In this document: piece by piece, positions 37,812-46,383 of the stretch | How the letters are laid out: the number at the start of each line of letters is the position of its first letter | Position numbering within the stretch: position 1 is the first letter of the stretch | Assembly: GCF_900094545.1 (NCBI RefSeq) | Contig: NZ_FMAH01000011.1 | Coordinates: forward strand, 62,001 to 126,000 | Source of the DNA: Martinezella miluonensis | Lineage (GTDB): Bacteria > Pseudomonadota > Alphaproteobacteria > Rhizobiales > Rhizobiaceae | Direction: 5' to 3' | DNA: 64,000 nucleotides | The notes under the pieces: generated by a model | The model's input: the letters and a program-made list of their open reading frames with translations, nothing else | Told to the model about the DNA's origin: nothing | The model's database searches: none | Program-made: the position numbers and the translations under genes

Positions 37812-37834
37812 AGGGCACCTCATTGAGGTGCCCT
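37812..37834. terminator. Bidirectional terminator hairpin between glycanase and HlyD genes
   Basis: AGGGCACCTC and GAGGTGCCCT form a perfect 10-bp stem with an ATT loop, overlapping the last base of the convergent HlyD-type stop codon. Confidence 0.7.
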
Positions 37835-39143
37835 AATCCTCCTTGAATGCGCGCTTGATCTGATCGGTCATCGGTTTCGTCAGATAGGCCAGGACGCTTC
37901 TCTGGCCTGTCTGCATGAAGGCCTCCACCGGCATGCCCGGCAGGGGCGTCAATTGCCCCAGGCGGCCCCATTCCTGCTTTGGCACCCTTGCCCGCACGAC
38001 ATAATAGCTCTGGCCCGAACGCTGATCGGTCATCAGATCCGCAGAGACGGTCTCCACATGCCCGTTCAGCTCAGGCGTGATCCGTTGATTGAAAGCGGGA
38101 AACCGCAATGATACCAACTGTCCGACGGCGACTTGGTCGATATCCTGCGGCGCAAGTTTCAGCTGGGCCACCAGCGCATCCCTGTCGGGGACGATCTGCA
38201 TGATCGTCTCGGCCGGCGAGATCACCGCGCCCTCGGCATGGACGCTCGATTGATCCACGATGCCGGCCTGCGGCGACCTGATGTCGATCCGTTTGAGATC
38301 ATCCTCGGCAGCAACCAGGCGCTCGGAAAACTGCCCGGTATCACTCTCCGCCTGGCGCAGCTGTTCGGAGACCTGCGAGCTGCGATCGGCATCGATCTGA
38401 AGGATCTGCAATTCTGTTTCAGCGATCTTACCGCGGGTCTGGGCGATCGACGAGACGAGATTGCCGAGATCGCCATTCAGCGAAGCGCTTTCACGCTGCA
38501 GCGAAAAGACCTTGGTTGCCGAAATAATGCCTTGGTTGAGCAGACCTTCGAGGCTACCTAGCTCCTTGGCGATCAAAGCAATTTCCCTTCGCTTGCCCTG
38601 CTCCTGCGCCACAAGACCTTCGATCTCCTGATTCAACTGCTGAATTCGCTCGCGCAGCTGCGATTTCTGACCTTCGCGTGATGCCAAGCGGTCTCGAAAA
38701 AGCTGTCGCTCTCCGGCCAGAATGGCCCTGACATCCTCACTGCCGATCGCGGAAAGCAGATCGGCCGGAAAGGCGATTTCGTCCTTGCCGTCGCGCTCGG
38801 CCACCAGGCGCGCGGTGCGCGCTGACAATTCGTTGAGGCGCTTGCGGATGATGGCGAGATTGGCCCTGGTCTGCGTGTCGTCCAGCCGCACAAGCGCCTG
38901 GCCTGCATCGACATGATCACCATTCTTCACGAAGATCGTGCTGGTAATGCCGCCCTTCAGATGCTTCACCGGTTTCACATAGCTGTCGACCACCAGGCTG
39001 CCGGAGGCAATCACCGCCCCGGAAATTTTGGTGGCGGCAGCGAGGCCTCCCATGACACCGAACAGCAGCAATATCGCGATCACCACAAACAGCGACAGCC
39101 GGCGAATGGCGCGTTCGGTTGATGGCGAAGGCGTCTCGCTCAT
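37833..39143 (-). CDS. HlyD-family type I secretion periplasmic adaptor (PrsE-like)
   Basis: A 436-residue membrane fusion protein. One transmembrane helix at residues ~17-38 is preceded by a short cytoplasmic tail. The lipoyl-type halves are around VKHLKGGITSTIFVKNGDHVDAGQALVRLDD and IDIRSPQAGIVDQSSVHAEGAVI, separated by a long coiled coil (~100-280). It bridges the inner-membrane ABC exporter to a TolC-type outer-membrane channel, not encoded here. Start overlaps the exporter ATPase stop by four bases. Rhizobial PrsE homologues export glycanases such as the convergent gene's product. Confidence 0.93.
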   Translation of the reverse strand: MSETPSPSTERAIRRLSLFVVIAILLLFGVMGGLAAATKISGAVIASGSLVVDSYVKPVKHLKGGITSTIFVKNGDHVDAGQALVRLDDTQTRANLAIIRKRLNELSARTARLVAERDGKDEIAFPADLLSAIGSEDVRAILAGERQLFRDRLASREGQKSQLRERIQQLNQEIEGLVAQEQGKRREIALIAKELGSLEGLLNQGIISATKVFSLQRESASLNGDLGNLVSSIAQTRGKIAETELQILQIDADRSSQVSEQLRQAESDTGQFSERLVAAEDDLKRIDIRSPQAGIVDQSSVHAEGAVISPAETIMQIVPDRDALVAQLKLAPQDIDQVAVGQLVSLRFPAFNQRITPELNGHVETVSADLMTDQRSGQSYYVVRARVPKQEWGRLGQLTPLPGMPVEAFMQTGQRSVLAYLTKPMTDQIKRAFKED

Positions 39144-40927
39144 CGTGCTTCCCCGCCGGCGATCGCAAGAGTTGCCGGTCCGGCAGGCTTGGGCGGCAAT
39201 CCGAGAACATCCTTCTTCGGGCCGAATGCCTGCACCTGGCCGCCGGCAACGATCATCACCGTATCGGCAGCTGCAAGCGCGCTTGGCCTGTGGGCGATGA
39301 CAACGGCGATACCGCCACGCTCACGCACACCCGTCAACGCTGCGGTCAGGCACGCCTCACCCTCGGCATCGAGGTTGGAATTAGGCTCGTCCAGCACCAC
39401 CAGGAACGGATCTCCGTAAAGAGCGCGCGCCAAGGCGATGCGCTGCCTCTGGCCGGCTGAGAGCCGCGATCCCGCCTCCCCGATCATCGTATCGAAGCCA
39501 TCGGGGAGCTTGACGATCATGTCATAGACGCCGGCAGCCTTCGCCGCTCTTATGACCGGCTCGGGCGCTACGTCCTTCACGAAGCGGGAAATATTGTCGG
39601 CGATCGAGCCCTCGAGGAGACCGACATCCTGCGGCAGGTAACCGACATGCCGGCCGAGCTCGTTCGCATCCCATTGCGACAACCCCGCCTTGTCGAGCCT
39701 GACGGTGCCGATTGCAATCGGCCAAAGGCCGGTCAACGCCCGAGCAAGCGACGATTTGCCCGATGCACTCGGGCCGATGATGCCAAGCACCGTGCCGGCC
39801 GATATTTTGAACGAGATATTGCGCAGGATGAAGTCTCTACCGCCGGGAGATATCACGCTGATATTTTCGACGCCGAGTTCGTTCACCGGTGCCGGCAGAG
39901 TGAGTACATGCTGCCCGTCCGGCGCGACATCGAGGAGGGCTGCAAGCCGCGCCCAGCCCTGACGGGCTGCAACAAAACCCTTCCACTGAGCGATCGCAAG
40001 CTCCACTGGAGCCAGCGCTCGCGTCACCAGGATCGAGCTTGCTATGATGATGCCGCCGGTCGCTTCCTGGCGAATGACGAGGATCGCACCGACCGCGAGC
40101 ACGGCAGATTGAAGCATCATGCGCGCCATCTTTGCCGCGATCGTCAGCGCGCCGACGATGGTACCCGCGGCAGCCTGATGCCTCAGGTAGTCATCGTTCA
40201 TTGCAGCCCATTTCTCGGTCAGCCGGCCTGCAAATCCCATCGAGATTGCGGCTTCCCAGTTTCGCCGCGCTGCTTGCGCGAAGCCGAGACGCGCGGCTGA
40301 AGACTTTGCCGCCTCGAGCGCCGGCCGTCGCGACAGTGTTTCGGCAAGCAAGGTGATGCCGACGAGCAGGACAGCGCCGCAGAGGGCGGTGACGCCGATC
40401 CAGACGTGAAACAGAAAGCAGAGTATCAGGTAGAAAGGCATCCAGGGCAGGTCGAAAAACGCGGTGGAACCACTGCCCGACAGGAAAGAACGGATTTGCT
40501 CCAGATCACGAACCGACTGCAATCCATCATCCGACGTCTGCTTTTGGGTTGGCAGGAACAAGAGCGAGCGGAAGACCCTTCCATTCAATCGCTCGTCGAG
40601 CGACATGCCGATCCGCGCAAGCAGCATGGAGCGCAGCAGCTCCAGCGCTCCCTGGAACAGGAACAGCGTCGCGACGATGACGACAAGTCCGGAAAGCGTC
40701 GGCAGGCTACGGCTCGGAATGACCCGGTCATACACCTGCAGCATGAAGAAGGAGCCGGTCAGCGCCAGCACATTGATGGCGGCGCTGGCAAGAGCGATGC
40801 TGAAGAAGGCCTTGCGCAATGACAAGAGCATCAGCGCGACGAAGGTCTGCGGCGGTTCTTTCGGGACGGCAAGCACCTCGCCTCGATCCTCAATATTGGC
40901 CGTCGCGAGCGACAGGAGTTTGCACAA
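39140..40927 (-). CDS. Type I secretion ABC exporter (PrsD-like)
   Basis: A 595-residue half-transporter of the PrtD/PrsD type. Six helices fill residues ~35-330 (SFFMLQVYDRVIPSRSLPTL is diagnostic). The nucleotide-binding domain has Walker A GPSASGKSS, Q-loop LPQDVGLL, signature LSAGQRQRIALARALYG, and Walker B VVLDEPNSNLD. It lacks an N-terminal C39 peptidase, so the cargo has an uncleaved C-terminal signal, as expected for RTX proteins. It is translationally coupled to the adaptor. It probably exports the glycanase at 36361 and perhaps other RTX proteins. Confidence 0.94.
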   Translation of the reverse strand: MCKLLSLATANIEDRGEVLAVPKEPPQTFVALMLLSLRKAFFSIALASAAINVLALTGSFFMLQVYDRVIPSRSLPTLSGLVVIVATLFLFQGALELLRSMLLARIGMSLDERLNGRVFRSLLFLPTQKQTSDDGLQSVRDLEQIRSFLSGSGSTAFFDLPWMPFYLILCFLFHVWIGVTALCGAVLLVGITLLAETLSRRPALEAAKSSAARLGFAQAARRNWEAAISMGFAGRLTEKWAAMNDDYLRHQAAAGTIVGALTIAAKMARMMLQSAVLAVGAILVIRQEATGGIIIASSILVTRALAPVELAIAQWKGFVAARQGWARLAALLDVAPDGQHVLTLPAPVNELGVENISVISPGGRDFILRNISFKISAGTVLGIIGPSASGKSSLARALTGLWPIAIGTVRLDKAGLSQWDANELGRHVGYLPQDVGLLEGSIADNISRFVKDVAPEPVIRAAKAAGVYDMIVKLPDGFDTMIGEAGSRLSAGQRQRIALARALYGDPFLVVLDEPNSNLDAEGEACLTAALTGVRERGGIAVVIAHRPSALAAADTVMIVAGGQVQAFGPKKDVLGLPPKPAGPATLAIAGGEAR

Positions 40928-41206
40928 CGTTCGTCCGCACCGCCTCCCGCTCGGCGCTTGGAACCTGCAAAAGGACCGGTGATGACTTCGCCGCCGTTTC
41001 CATTTTGCACCTAACCTTCGGCGATCCCACGCAATTTAGGAAGCCGAAATCTTCCCTGATTCCAGTCCCGGTAAAGCCAATCTTGGCATCGAGCTACCGG
41101 ACAGTTGTGCCATCAGATGGAGCAGGAACATTCATCGGCAAGGTCTGCCGGTCGTCACATCAGGACTGGCAGGCGTTTTTTTCATAAGCGCCTGCCATAT
41201 CCAGCC

Positions 41207-41980
41207 TTATTCGAACTTCTCGGTTGTATCCGCTTTGCCTTTCACCCAGTAGCCGGATGCCTTGATCCAGCTCAGCGGATAGCCGCGCTCTTCGACGAGA
41301 TAGGTTCGCAGCGCGCGTGTCACCGAGGCTTCGGCGGCAATCCAGACAAAGGTACCGGCCGTTAGCTCGACCGAACGAAGAATGTTTATCAGCGCAGACG
41401 CATCGGTCGCTCGCGACAAGGGCCGATGCGCCCAATGCATCGTCACCCGCGCTTCACCTTGAAGAACCTGATGCTCGGCTTCGTCAGCAACTGCGACGAT
41501 GGCTGTGATGTGTGCATCGCCGCCGGCTTCCTCGATGCGTCTGCCGATTGCCGGCAAGGCCGTTTCGTCGCCGATGAGCAGCCAATTCTTGATGTCGTTG
41601 GAGATAACTGCGGAACCACGGGGGCCGCCGATCTCCAGCCTGTCGCCAACGCTGGCTTCAAGCGCCCATTGGGTAACGGGGCCTGCTTCATGAACGGCGA
41701 AATCGATGACGAGCGTGCGGGTAACGGTATCGTAACGACGGGGCGTATAGTCGCGTCGTTCCATTTCCTCGCCCGAACCCGGAACGAAGACCTTGATGTG
41801 GTCGTCGGGCGCGAGGCTGACGAAGTCGGCGAGATCCTCCCCGGAGAACTCGATGCGCAGCATGCCGGGTGTGACGTTCACGACGCTGGCGACGGTCAAG
41901 GAGCGCCGCTTCAGCTCATGGCGTACGCGCTCGATCTTCGGAGCCGAACCAATCGGATTTGACGTGTGTGGAGTATCCAT
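41207..41980 (-). CDS. Siderophore-interacting protein (ViuB-type flavin ferric-siderophore reductase)
   Basis: A 257-residue FAD/NAD(P)H reductase family member thought to release iron from ferric siderophores in the cytoplasm. RRDYTPRRYD is the FAD-binding motif. The middle and C-terminal portion (LLIGDETALPAIGRRIEEAG, VWIAAEASVTRALRTYL, GYWVKGKAD) is the siderophore-interacting C-terminal domain. ATG 41980 is chosen because AAAGGA precedes it by six to seven bases. No siderophore transporter is adjacent, and no convincing Irr or RirA box was found. Confidence 0.92.
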   Translation of the reverse strand: MDTPHTSNPIGSAPKIERVRHELKRRSLTVASVVNVTPGMLRIEFSGEDLADFVSLAPDDHIKVFVPGSGEEMERRDYTPRRYDTVTRTLVIDFAVHEAGPVTQWALEASVGDRLEIGGPRGSAVISNDIKNWLLIGDETALPAIGRRIEEAGGDAHITAIVAVADEAEHQVLQGEARVTMHWAHRPLSRATDASALINILRSVELTAGTFVWIAAEASVTRALRTYLVEERGYPLSWIKASGYWVKGKADTTEKFE

Positions 41981-42219
41981 CTGCATCCTTTCGAGGCTCT
42001 TTGGTCTCGATCCGCAGGACACAGTCGCGCAGACCGAAGCCGCAGAGCCGTTCGATCATACGCGTTGAGTGACGTTAACGCTTACGTGGCGGGACGATGC
42101 CCAGCCAATTCGCGTTTCTCTATAGAAGAGGAACGCCCATCTAGCAATAAAAAGATGATTATTTTAGACAAGATTTTAATCGCGAGGGACGAAGCGGTAC
42201 TGTGATCCCCGGCTGAAGA

Positions 42220-42250
42220 GGCCGGCGCGTCTTTTCGAGCCGCGCCGGCC
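42220..42250 (-). terminator. htpG terminator hairpin
   Basis: GGCCGGCGCG and CGCGCCGGCC form a perfect 10-bp stem with an 11-nt loop, immediately after the htpG stop in the leftward direction. Confidence 0.7.
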
Positions 42251-42257
42251 GCCTTGA

Positions 42258-44144
42258 TTACCGGAGCGCTTTTTCCATCACCCGCACCAGTCGCTCGGCA
42301 AAAGCGCGCGGATCCGCCGGCTTGTCGCCATCGAGCACACGCGCCTGGTCGAGCAGCAGGAACGCCGCATCGTCACGCAGCGAGGGTGCATCGATCTTGG
42401 CAGCGATCGCCTTGACGACCGGGTGTTCCATATTGACTTCAAGGATCGGCTTGGCGCCGGACTGCAAGCGACCGGCCCCCTGCAGGATTTTCTCGAGCTG
42501 CCGGTCGTAGCCCTGCTCGGAAGCAACCAGGCAGACGGCGCTTTCGATCAGGCGATCGGAGGCGCGCACGTCGGAGACTTCGTCGGCAAGCTTTTCCTTA
42601 GCGAAATCGATGAAGGCCTGCACGTCGGCCGGAGCCGTCGCACTCTCCGGCTTGTCTTCATCCTGCTTTTTGAATTGCGTGAGATCCGCGGAACCCTGGG
42701 TGATCGACTTGAAGCTCTTGCCCTCGAATTCCGGAGCATTGGTGACCCAGAAGCTGTCGACGGAATCTGTCAGCAACAAAACTTCGATGCCGCGGGCGCG
42801 GAAGCCTTCGAGCTGTGGCGAAGCCTTCAGCTGCTCCAGGCTGCCGCCGACCAGATAGTAGATCGCCTGCTGGCCTTCCTTCACATCCTTGACGTAATCG
42901 GCGAGCGAGCGATAGCCGTCCGCAGATGCAGTCGTGCGAAAGCGCGACAAAGCCAGCAATTGCGCGCGGCGCTCGAAATCCTCGTAGATCCCTTCCTTGA
43001 TCAGGCTGCCGAAGTTTTCCCAGATTTTCAGGAACGCATCATGGTCGCTCTCCGCCTGCTTCTCGATCGCGGTAATGATGCGATTGGTGACGCCTTTGCG
43101 GATCGCCGACAGGATCGCGCTTTCCTGGATCATCTCGCGCGAAACGTTAAGCGGCAGGTCGGCCGTGTCGACAAGACCGCGGACGAATCGGAGATAGCGC
43201 GGCAGCAATTCCGCCTCATCGGTGATGAAGACGCGCTTCACATAGAGCTTCATGCGGCCCTTGCGATCCGGGTCGAAGAGATCGAACGGCTGCGAGCCGG
43301 GCACGAAGGCGAGCGCCGAATATTCATGGCGGCCTTCGGCGCGGAAATGCACCGTCAGCGCCGGCTCGTCATACTGGCCCGAAACGCCGCGATAAAAATC
43401 GGTATATTCCTCGGCTGTGATGTCGTTCTTCGACTTGGTCCACAGTGCGGTTCCGTCGGTGAGCTGCGTGGCCTCCTCGCCGGGCTTCTCGGCGATCTTG
43501 ATCGGCACCGGCACATGGCCCGACTGTTCCTTGACGATGCGCTCGACGGTCCAGCGCGATGCATAGCTCTTGGCATCTTCCATCAGATGCAGCGTGATGC
43601 GGGTGCCGCGCGCCGGAGCCGCGCTTGCGTCGACGGGGGAGACGCTGTAGCCGCCCTTGCCATCGGAAGACCAGAGCCAGGCGTCTTCGGCGCCGGCGCG
43701 ACGCGAAACGACATCGACGTGATCGGCAACCATGAAGCAGGAATAGAAGCCGACGCCGAACTGGCCGATGAGCTGGGCGCCCTCGCCCTGCTTGTTGGCC
43801 TCGATGCGCTCCATGAAGGCGCGCGTGCCGGAGCGGGCGATCGTGCCGAGGGCCTCGATCATTTCGTCACGGCTCATGCCGATGCCGTTATCTTCCACGA
43901 CGAGCTTGCCGTTATCGGCATCGAGCGTCAGCAGAATGCGGCTGTCGGGATCGTTCGCCAGCAAGCCGGGATGAGCAATCGCCTCGTAGCGCAGCTTCTC
44001 GCAGGCATCGGCTGCGTTCGAGATCAGCTCACGCAGGAATACATCCTTGTCCGAATAAACCGAGTGAACCATCATATGCAGAAGGCGGGCAACGTCGGCC
44101 TCGAAGACGTGGCTCTCGGCGGTCATTTCTGCGGTGGTTGTCAT
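42258..44144 (-). CDS. htpG: Molecular chaperone HtpG (Hsp90)
   Basis: A 628-residue bacterial Hsp90. The GHKL ATPase motifs are all present: LRELISNAADACEKL (~38-52), DNGIGM, and GQFGVGFYSCFMVAD. The middle domain Arg for ATP hydrolysis is in LPLNVSREMIQ. The C-terminal dimerisation domain is intact. The start has AGGAG ten bases upstream. An RpoH-like promoter lies 42-70 bases upstream, as expected for a heat-shock gene. Confidence 0.98.
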   Translation of the reverse strand: MTTTAEMTAESHVFEADVARLLHMMVHSVYSDKDVFLRELISNAADACEKLRYEAIAHPGLLANDPDSRILLTLDADNGKLVVEDNGIGMSRDEMIEALGTIARSGTRAFMERIEANKQGEGAQLIGQFGVGFYSCFMVADHVDVVSRRAGAEDAWLWSSDGKGGYSVSPVDASAAPARGTRITLHLMEDAKSYASRWTVERIVKEQSGHVPVPIKIAEKPGEEATQLTDGTALWTKSKNDITAEEYTDFYRGVSGQYDEPALTVHFRAEGRHEYSALAFVPGSQPFDLFDPDRKGRMKLYVKRVFITDEAELLPRYLRFVRGLVDTADLPLNVSREMIQESAILSAIRKGVTNRIITAIEKQAESDHDAFLKIWENFGSLIKEGIYEDFERRAQLLALSRFRTTASADGYRSLADYVKDVKEGQQAIYYLVGGSLEQLKASPQLEGFRARGIEVLLLTDSVDSFWVTNAPEFEGKSFKSITQGSADLTQFKKQDEDKPESATAPADVQAFIDFAKEKLADEVSDVRASDRLIESAVCLVASEQGYDRQLEKILQGAGRLQSGAKPILEVNMEHPVVKAIAAKIDAPSLRDDAAFLLLDQARVLDGDKPADPRAFAERLVRVMEKALR

Positions 44145-44185
44145 ATGCGTCTAGTCTCCTGGGAATGTTGAAAGTCGCGCCGAAC

Positions 44186-44214
44186 AGGTGGCGGATGACG
44201 GAAGAAATTTCAAG
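44186..44214 (-). promoter_or_regulatory. Putative RpoH (sigma-32) promoter of htpG
   Basis: On the minus strand, CGCTTGAA is followed after a 17-base spacer by CCACCT. This is close to the CNCTTGAA-N17/18-CCANAT pattern I recall for rhizobial RpoH. It would give a leader of about 35 bases before htpG. Confidence 0.6.
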
Positions 44215-44498
44215 CGGGCGTTGTCACGCCAAGCTCAAAACAGGCGAATGGCCTTTCTTTCACAGGTAAAATCATTCGCCCGGCGGTTCCTCCATTTGGG
44301 CCTATCATACAGGATTTGCATCAGTGCGGCACGCCTGCGGCGCGGTGCAGCAACGACTGTCATAAGATCGGCAGCGGCATGCAGGTTCATTCCAGCCAAT
44401 GACGAAACCGCCTCGCCGGCAGACGCAAGCTGCAGGTCATCTCCAGCGTTCCGTCATTGGATAGGAACGGCAGTCGAACAGTGTAAACCTCCCATCAC
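44215..44498. other. Non-coding spacer upstream of htpG
   Basis: No supported gene. A 122-codon open frame beginning at 44188 has no ribosome site and no family resemblance. This and the following stretch to 45059 form the longest gene-poor region of the window (about 900 bases). Confidence 0.5.
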
Positions 44499-44527
44499 TT
44501 GCATTGGCCGGAATATTGAACTATATA
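44499..44527 (+). promoter_or_regulatory. Sigma-70-like promoter of the candidate small RNA
   Basis: TTGCAT and TATATA are separated by exactly 17 bases in an AT-rich pocket, giving a predicted transcript start near 44534. Confidence 0.6.
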
Positions 44528-44533
44528 AGCTCC

Positions 44534-44670
44534 GTAACGTTGCTGGTGAGCGCTAACAAATTAGCCGCTCGCAATGTTTCGGTCGCTTTGCTCTTCTGAC
44601 CACGGATGTACTGGCATTGGTGTAGGAGCGACAATCAGGAAGGTCGGCGCGTTTCGCTCCGGCCTTTTTT
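44534..44670 (+). ncRNA. Candidate intergenic small RNA (~137 nt)
   Basis: The stretch begins just after a well-spaced promoter and ends in a strong intrinsic terminator. Near its 5' end, 44548-44570 fold into a hairpin: GCTAA pairs with TTAGC around a CAAA loop, then a bulged C, then a further 4-bp stem. The middle is largely single-stranded. No open frame with a ribosome site fits inside. I do not recognise the family; it matches none of the common RNAs (6S, SRP, RNase P, tmRNA) by eye. The 5' end position is inferred from the promoter. Confidence 0.5.
44640..44670 (+). terminator. Intrinsic terminator of the candidate small RNA
   Basis: AAGGTCGG pairs with CCGGCCTT (one G-T wobble), with an inner GCG/CGC stem closing a TTT loop, followed directly by a T-run ending at 44670. 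This is the best Rho-independent terminator in the window and reads rightward, although no protein gene ends before it. Confidence 0.8.
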
Positions 44671-45030
44671 GTTGCCTGCCGTTTGGGGAGGCAACGTCAT
44701 TGCCTTTCGACAGGCAGCAGAAGCAACCGCTGCCCGACGTGCACGGACTGCGATTGCCGCAAACCTGTCTGCACAAGCCATCCTCCATGATGAAGTCGCT
44801 GTGGAAACGGAGAGCCGCGGAGCCACAAGTTAGTCGATCGCCGACATCCGATTGGAAGCATGCCCACATTCGCGGCGGGTCCGGTCGATGATGCAGGTCA
44901 GGCCAATGCGCCGGCGCTTCCACGCTCGCGATATTTCACAGATCAAGGCCAACGAGCTGCCCGATGCCGCCAAGCTGCAGATGCGAGGGAGCCTGCCGCG
45001 CACCGGCTTGACTCCATGAAGTTCTCATGA
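44671..45030. other. Non-coding spacer with a small hairpin
   Basis: GTTGCCT (44671-44677) and AGGCAAC (44689-44695) form a further hairpin. Short open frames on both strands (for example 44606-44833) lack ribosome sites and family resemblance. TTGACT at 45008-45013 is a good -35 element for the following small gene. Confidence 0.5.
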
Positions 45031-45045
45031 GAACATAAAGTGAAC
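45031..45045 (+). promoter_or_regulatory. LexA (SOS) box, GAAC-N7-GAAC
   Basis: GAAC at 45031 and GAAC at 45042 are separated by exactly seven bases, the direct-repeat LexA box of Alphaproteobacteria (GTTC-N7-GTTC read on the other strand). It overlaps the expected -10 region behind TTGACT and ends 14 bases before the small gene's ATG. The first GAAC is also part of a perfect 14-bp palindrome, GTTCTCATGAGAAC (45021-45034). Confidence 0.75.
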
Positions 45046-45059
45046 AAATGGAGGCATCC

Positions 45060-45233
45060 ATGACGAAAGCCGAACAAGTCATCGAACGTGCCATGACCTT
45101 TGTCGCTGTCTCGAAGGCCCTTCGGGAGCGCGAACAGGAACGGCGCGCCAACTGGACGCGCCGTGTCGAAATCAGCCGGCCGCTACCGCCATTGCCGCGC
45201 GCCGTTCAGCTCTCTTTGAAACTCGACAGCTGA
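45060..45233 (+). CDS. Small protein, predicted SOS-regulated
   Basis: A 57-residue protein (MTKAEQVIERAMTFVAVSKA...) starting at ATG 45060, directly behind GGAGG; an ATG at 45048 is possible but has no ribosome site. The first ~45 residues form a charged helix (REREQERRANWTRRVE), followed by a Pro-rich stretch and a short tail (AVQLSLKLDS). No signal peptide or membrane segment. A perfect LexA box lies in its promoter, so expression on DNA damage is likely. No family is recognised; its function could be division control or DNA-damage response, but that is only inference from the promoter. Confidence 0.7.
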   Translation: MTKAEQVIERAMTFVAVSKALREREQERRANWTRRVEISRPLPPLPRAVQLSLKLDS

Positions 45234-45316
45234 ACCGGCCAGGGTGGTAACAGCACCCGGCAGGCTGTGAAGCGCCCGCCTTTCGGCGGACGCCCTGCCC
45301 CTGCCCTGCGATCACA

Positions 45317-46285
45317 TCAGGCCTTGATGAAGGCGAGCAAGTCCGCATTGATGACGTCTGCATGGGTCGTCGCCATGCCGTGCGGCAAGCCCTTGTAGAC
45401 TTTCAGCGTGCCGTTCTTCAGCAATTTGACGGAGAGAAGCGCCGAGTCTGCGATCGGCACGATCTGATCGTCATCGCCATGCATGACGAGCGTCGGCACT
45501 TCGATCTTCTTCAGGTCTTCGGTGAAATCCGTCTCGGAGAAGGCCTTGATGCAATCGTAATGCGCCTTGGTTCCACCCATCATGCCCTGACGCCACCAAT
45601 TGTCGATCACGCCCTGCGAAACGGCAGCGCCCGGGCGGTTGAAGCCATAGAACGGGCCTGCGGGGATATCACGGAAGAATTGCGCGCGGTTGGCGGCAAG
45701 TGCAGCGCGGAAGCCGTCGAAGACTTCAAGCGGCAGGCCGCCGGGATTCTTGTCGGACTTGACCATGATCGGCGGCACGGCGCCAATCAGCACAGCCTTC
45801 GAAACGCGCCCATGACCGCCATACTGAGCCACATAGCGGGCAACTTCGCCGCCGCCGGTCGAATGGCCGACATGAATAGCGCCTTTCAGGTCCAGGTGCT
45901 CGGCAAGCGCGGCAACGTCGGCTGCATAGGTATCCATCTCGTTGCCGGTTGCCGTCTGGCTAGAACGGCCGTGGCCGCGGCGATCATGGGCGATGACGCG
46001 ATATCCCTGATTGAGGAAGAATATCATCTGGGCGTCCCAGTCATCGGAGCTCAAAGGCCATCCGTGATGGAAGACGATCGGCTGGCCCGTTCCCCAATCC
46101 TTGTAGAAGATCTGAGTTCCATCCTTGGTGGTGATCGTGCTGCTGCTCATTGTGTCCTTACCTTTCGAAGATTGCTTTTTGGAGGCTTGTGCAGGTTGAG
46201 CGAACGGCGTGGCGGCTGCGGCGACGAGGCCCAGCCCGGCTGCCATGACACCCCGGCGAGTAGCTTGATGGATCGACTGGCTCAT
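45317..46285 (-). CDS. Alpha/beta hydrolase of the non-heme chloroperoxidase type, with Tat-like signal
   Basis: A 322-residue hydrolase. [14 protein letters not shown] gives the oxyanion region, [13 protein letters not shown] the nucleophile Ser, [10 protein letters not shown] the Asp and [10 protein letters not shown] the His, as in cofactor-free haloperoxidases/esterases. Family members usually start at the internal [13 protein letters not shown] (~residue 50). Here an N-terminal extension carries [21 protein letters not shown], which looks like a twin-arginine signal, so the enzyme is probably exported. ATG 46285 has GGAG six bases before it. Peroxidase activity in this family is usually a side activity; the real substrate is unknown. 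Confidence 0.9.
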   Translation of the reverse strand: MSQSIHQATRRGVMAAGLGLVAAAATPFAQPAQASKKQSSKGKDTMSSSTITTKDGTQIFYKDWGTGQPIVFHHGWPLSSDDWDAQMIFFLNQGYRVIAHDRRGHGRSSQTATGNEMDTYAADVAALAEHLDLKGAIHVGHSTGGGEVARYVAQYGGHGRVSKAVLIGAVPPIMVKSDKNPGGLPLEVFDGFRAALAANRAQFFRDIPAGPFYGFNRPGAAVSQGVIDNWWRQGMMGGTKAHYDCIKAFSETDFTEDLKKIEVPTLVMHGDDDQIVPIADSALLSVKLLKNGTLKVYKGLPHGMATTHADVINADLLAFIKA

Positions 46286-46317
46286 TTCAATCTCCATGAA
46301 TTTATCACGCGATCTAT

Positions 46318-46327
46318 TATCGCGATA
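46318..46327. promoter_or_regulatory. TATCGCGATA palindrome upstream of the hydrolase gene
   Basis: A perfect 10-bp palindrome 33 bases before the hydrolase start, with a degenerate copy (TTTATCACGCGATC) at 46301. It has the same core as the site at 46384. Confidence 0.5.
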
Positions 46328-46383
46328 TTTAAATGCATAAACGAGTTCCGTCGCGCTGTCCATCAGAAACTTGTTCCGCTATC

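Noticed and set aside
42150..42180. Possible Irr/RirA iron box upstream of the siderophore-interacting protein gene
   Set aside because: Only a loose match to TTTAGA half-sites, with no second half-site; too weak to claim.
42423..44171. 582-codon open frame antisense to htpG
   Set aside because: No domain resemblance or ribosome site; htpG is unambiguous on the other strand.
44188..44556. 122-codon open frame upstream of htpG
   Set aside because: No ribosome site, Arg/Ala-rich sequence without family resemblance, and overlaps promoter elements.
44606..44833. 75-codon open frame across the terminator hairpin
   Set aside because: It would run through a strong intrinsic terminator and has no ribosome site.
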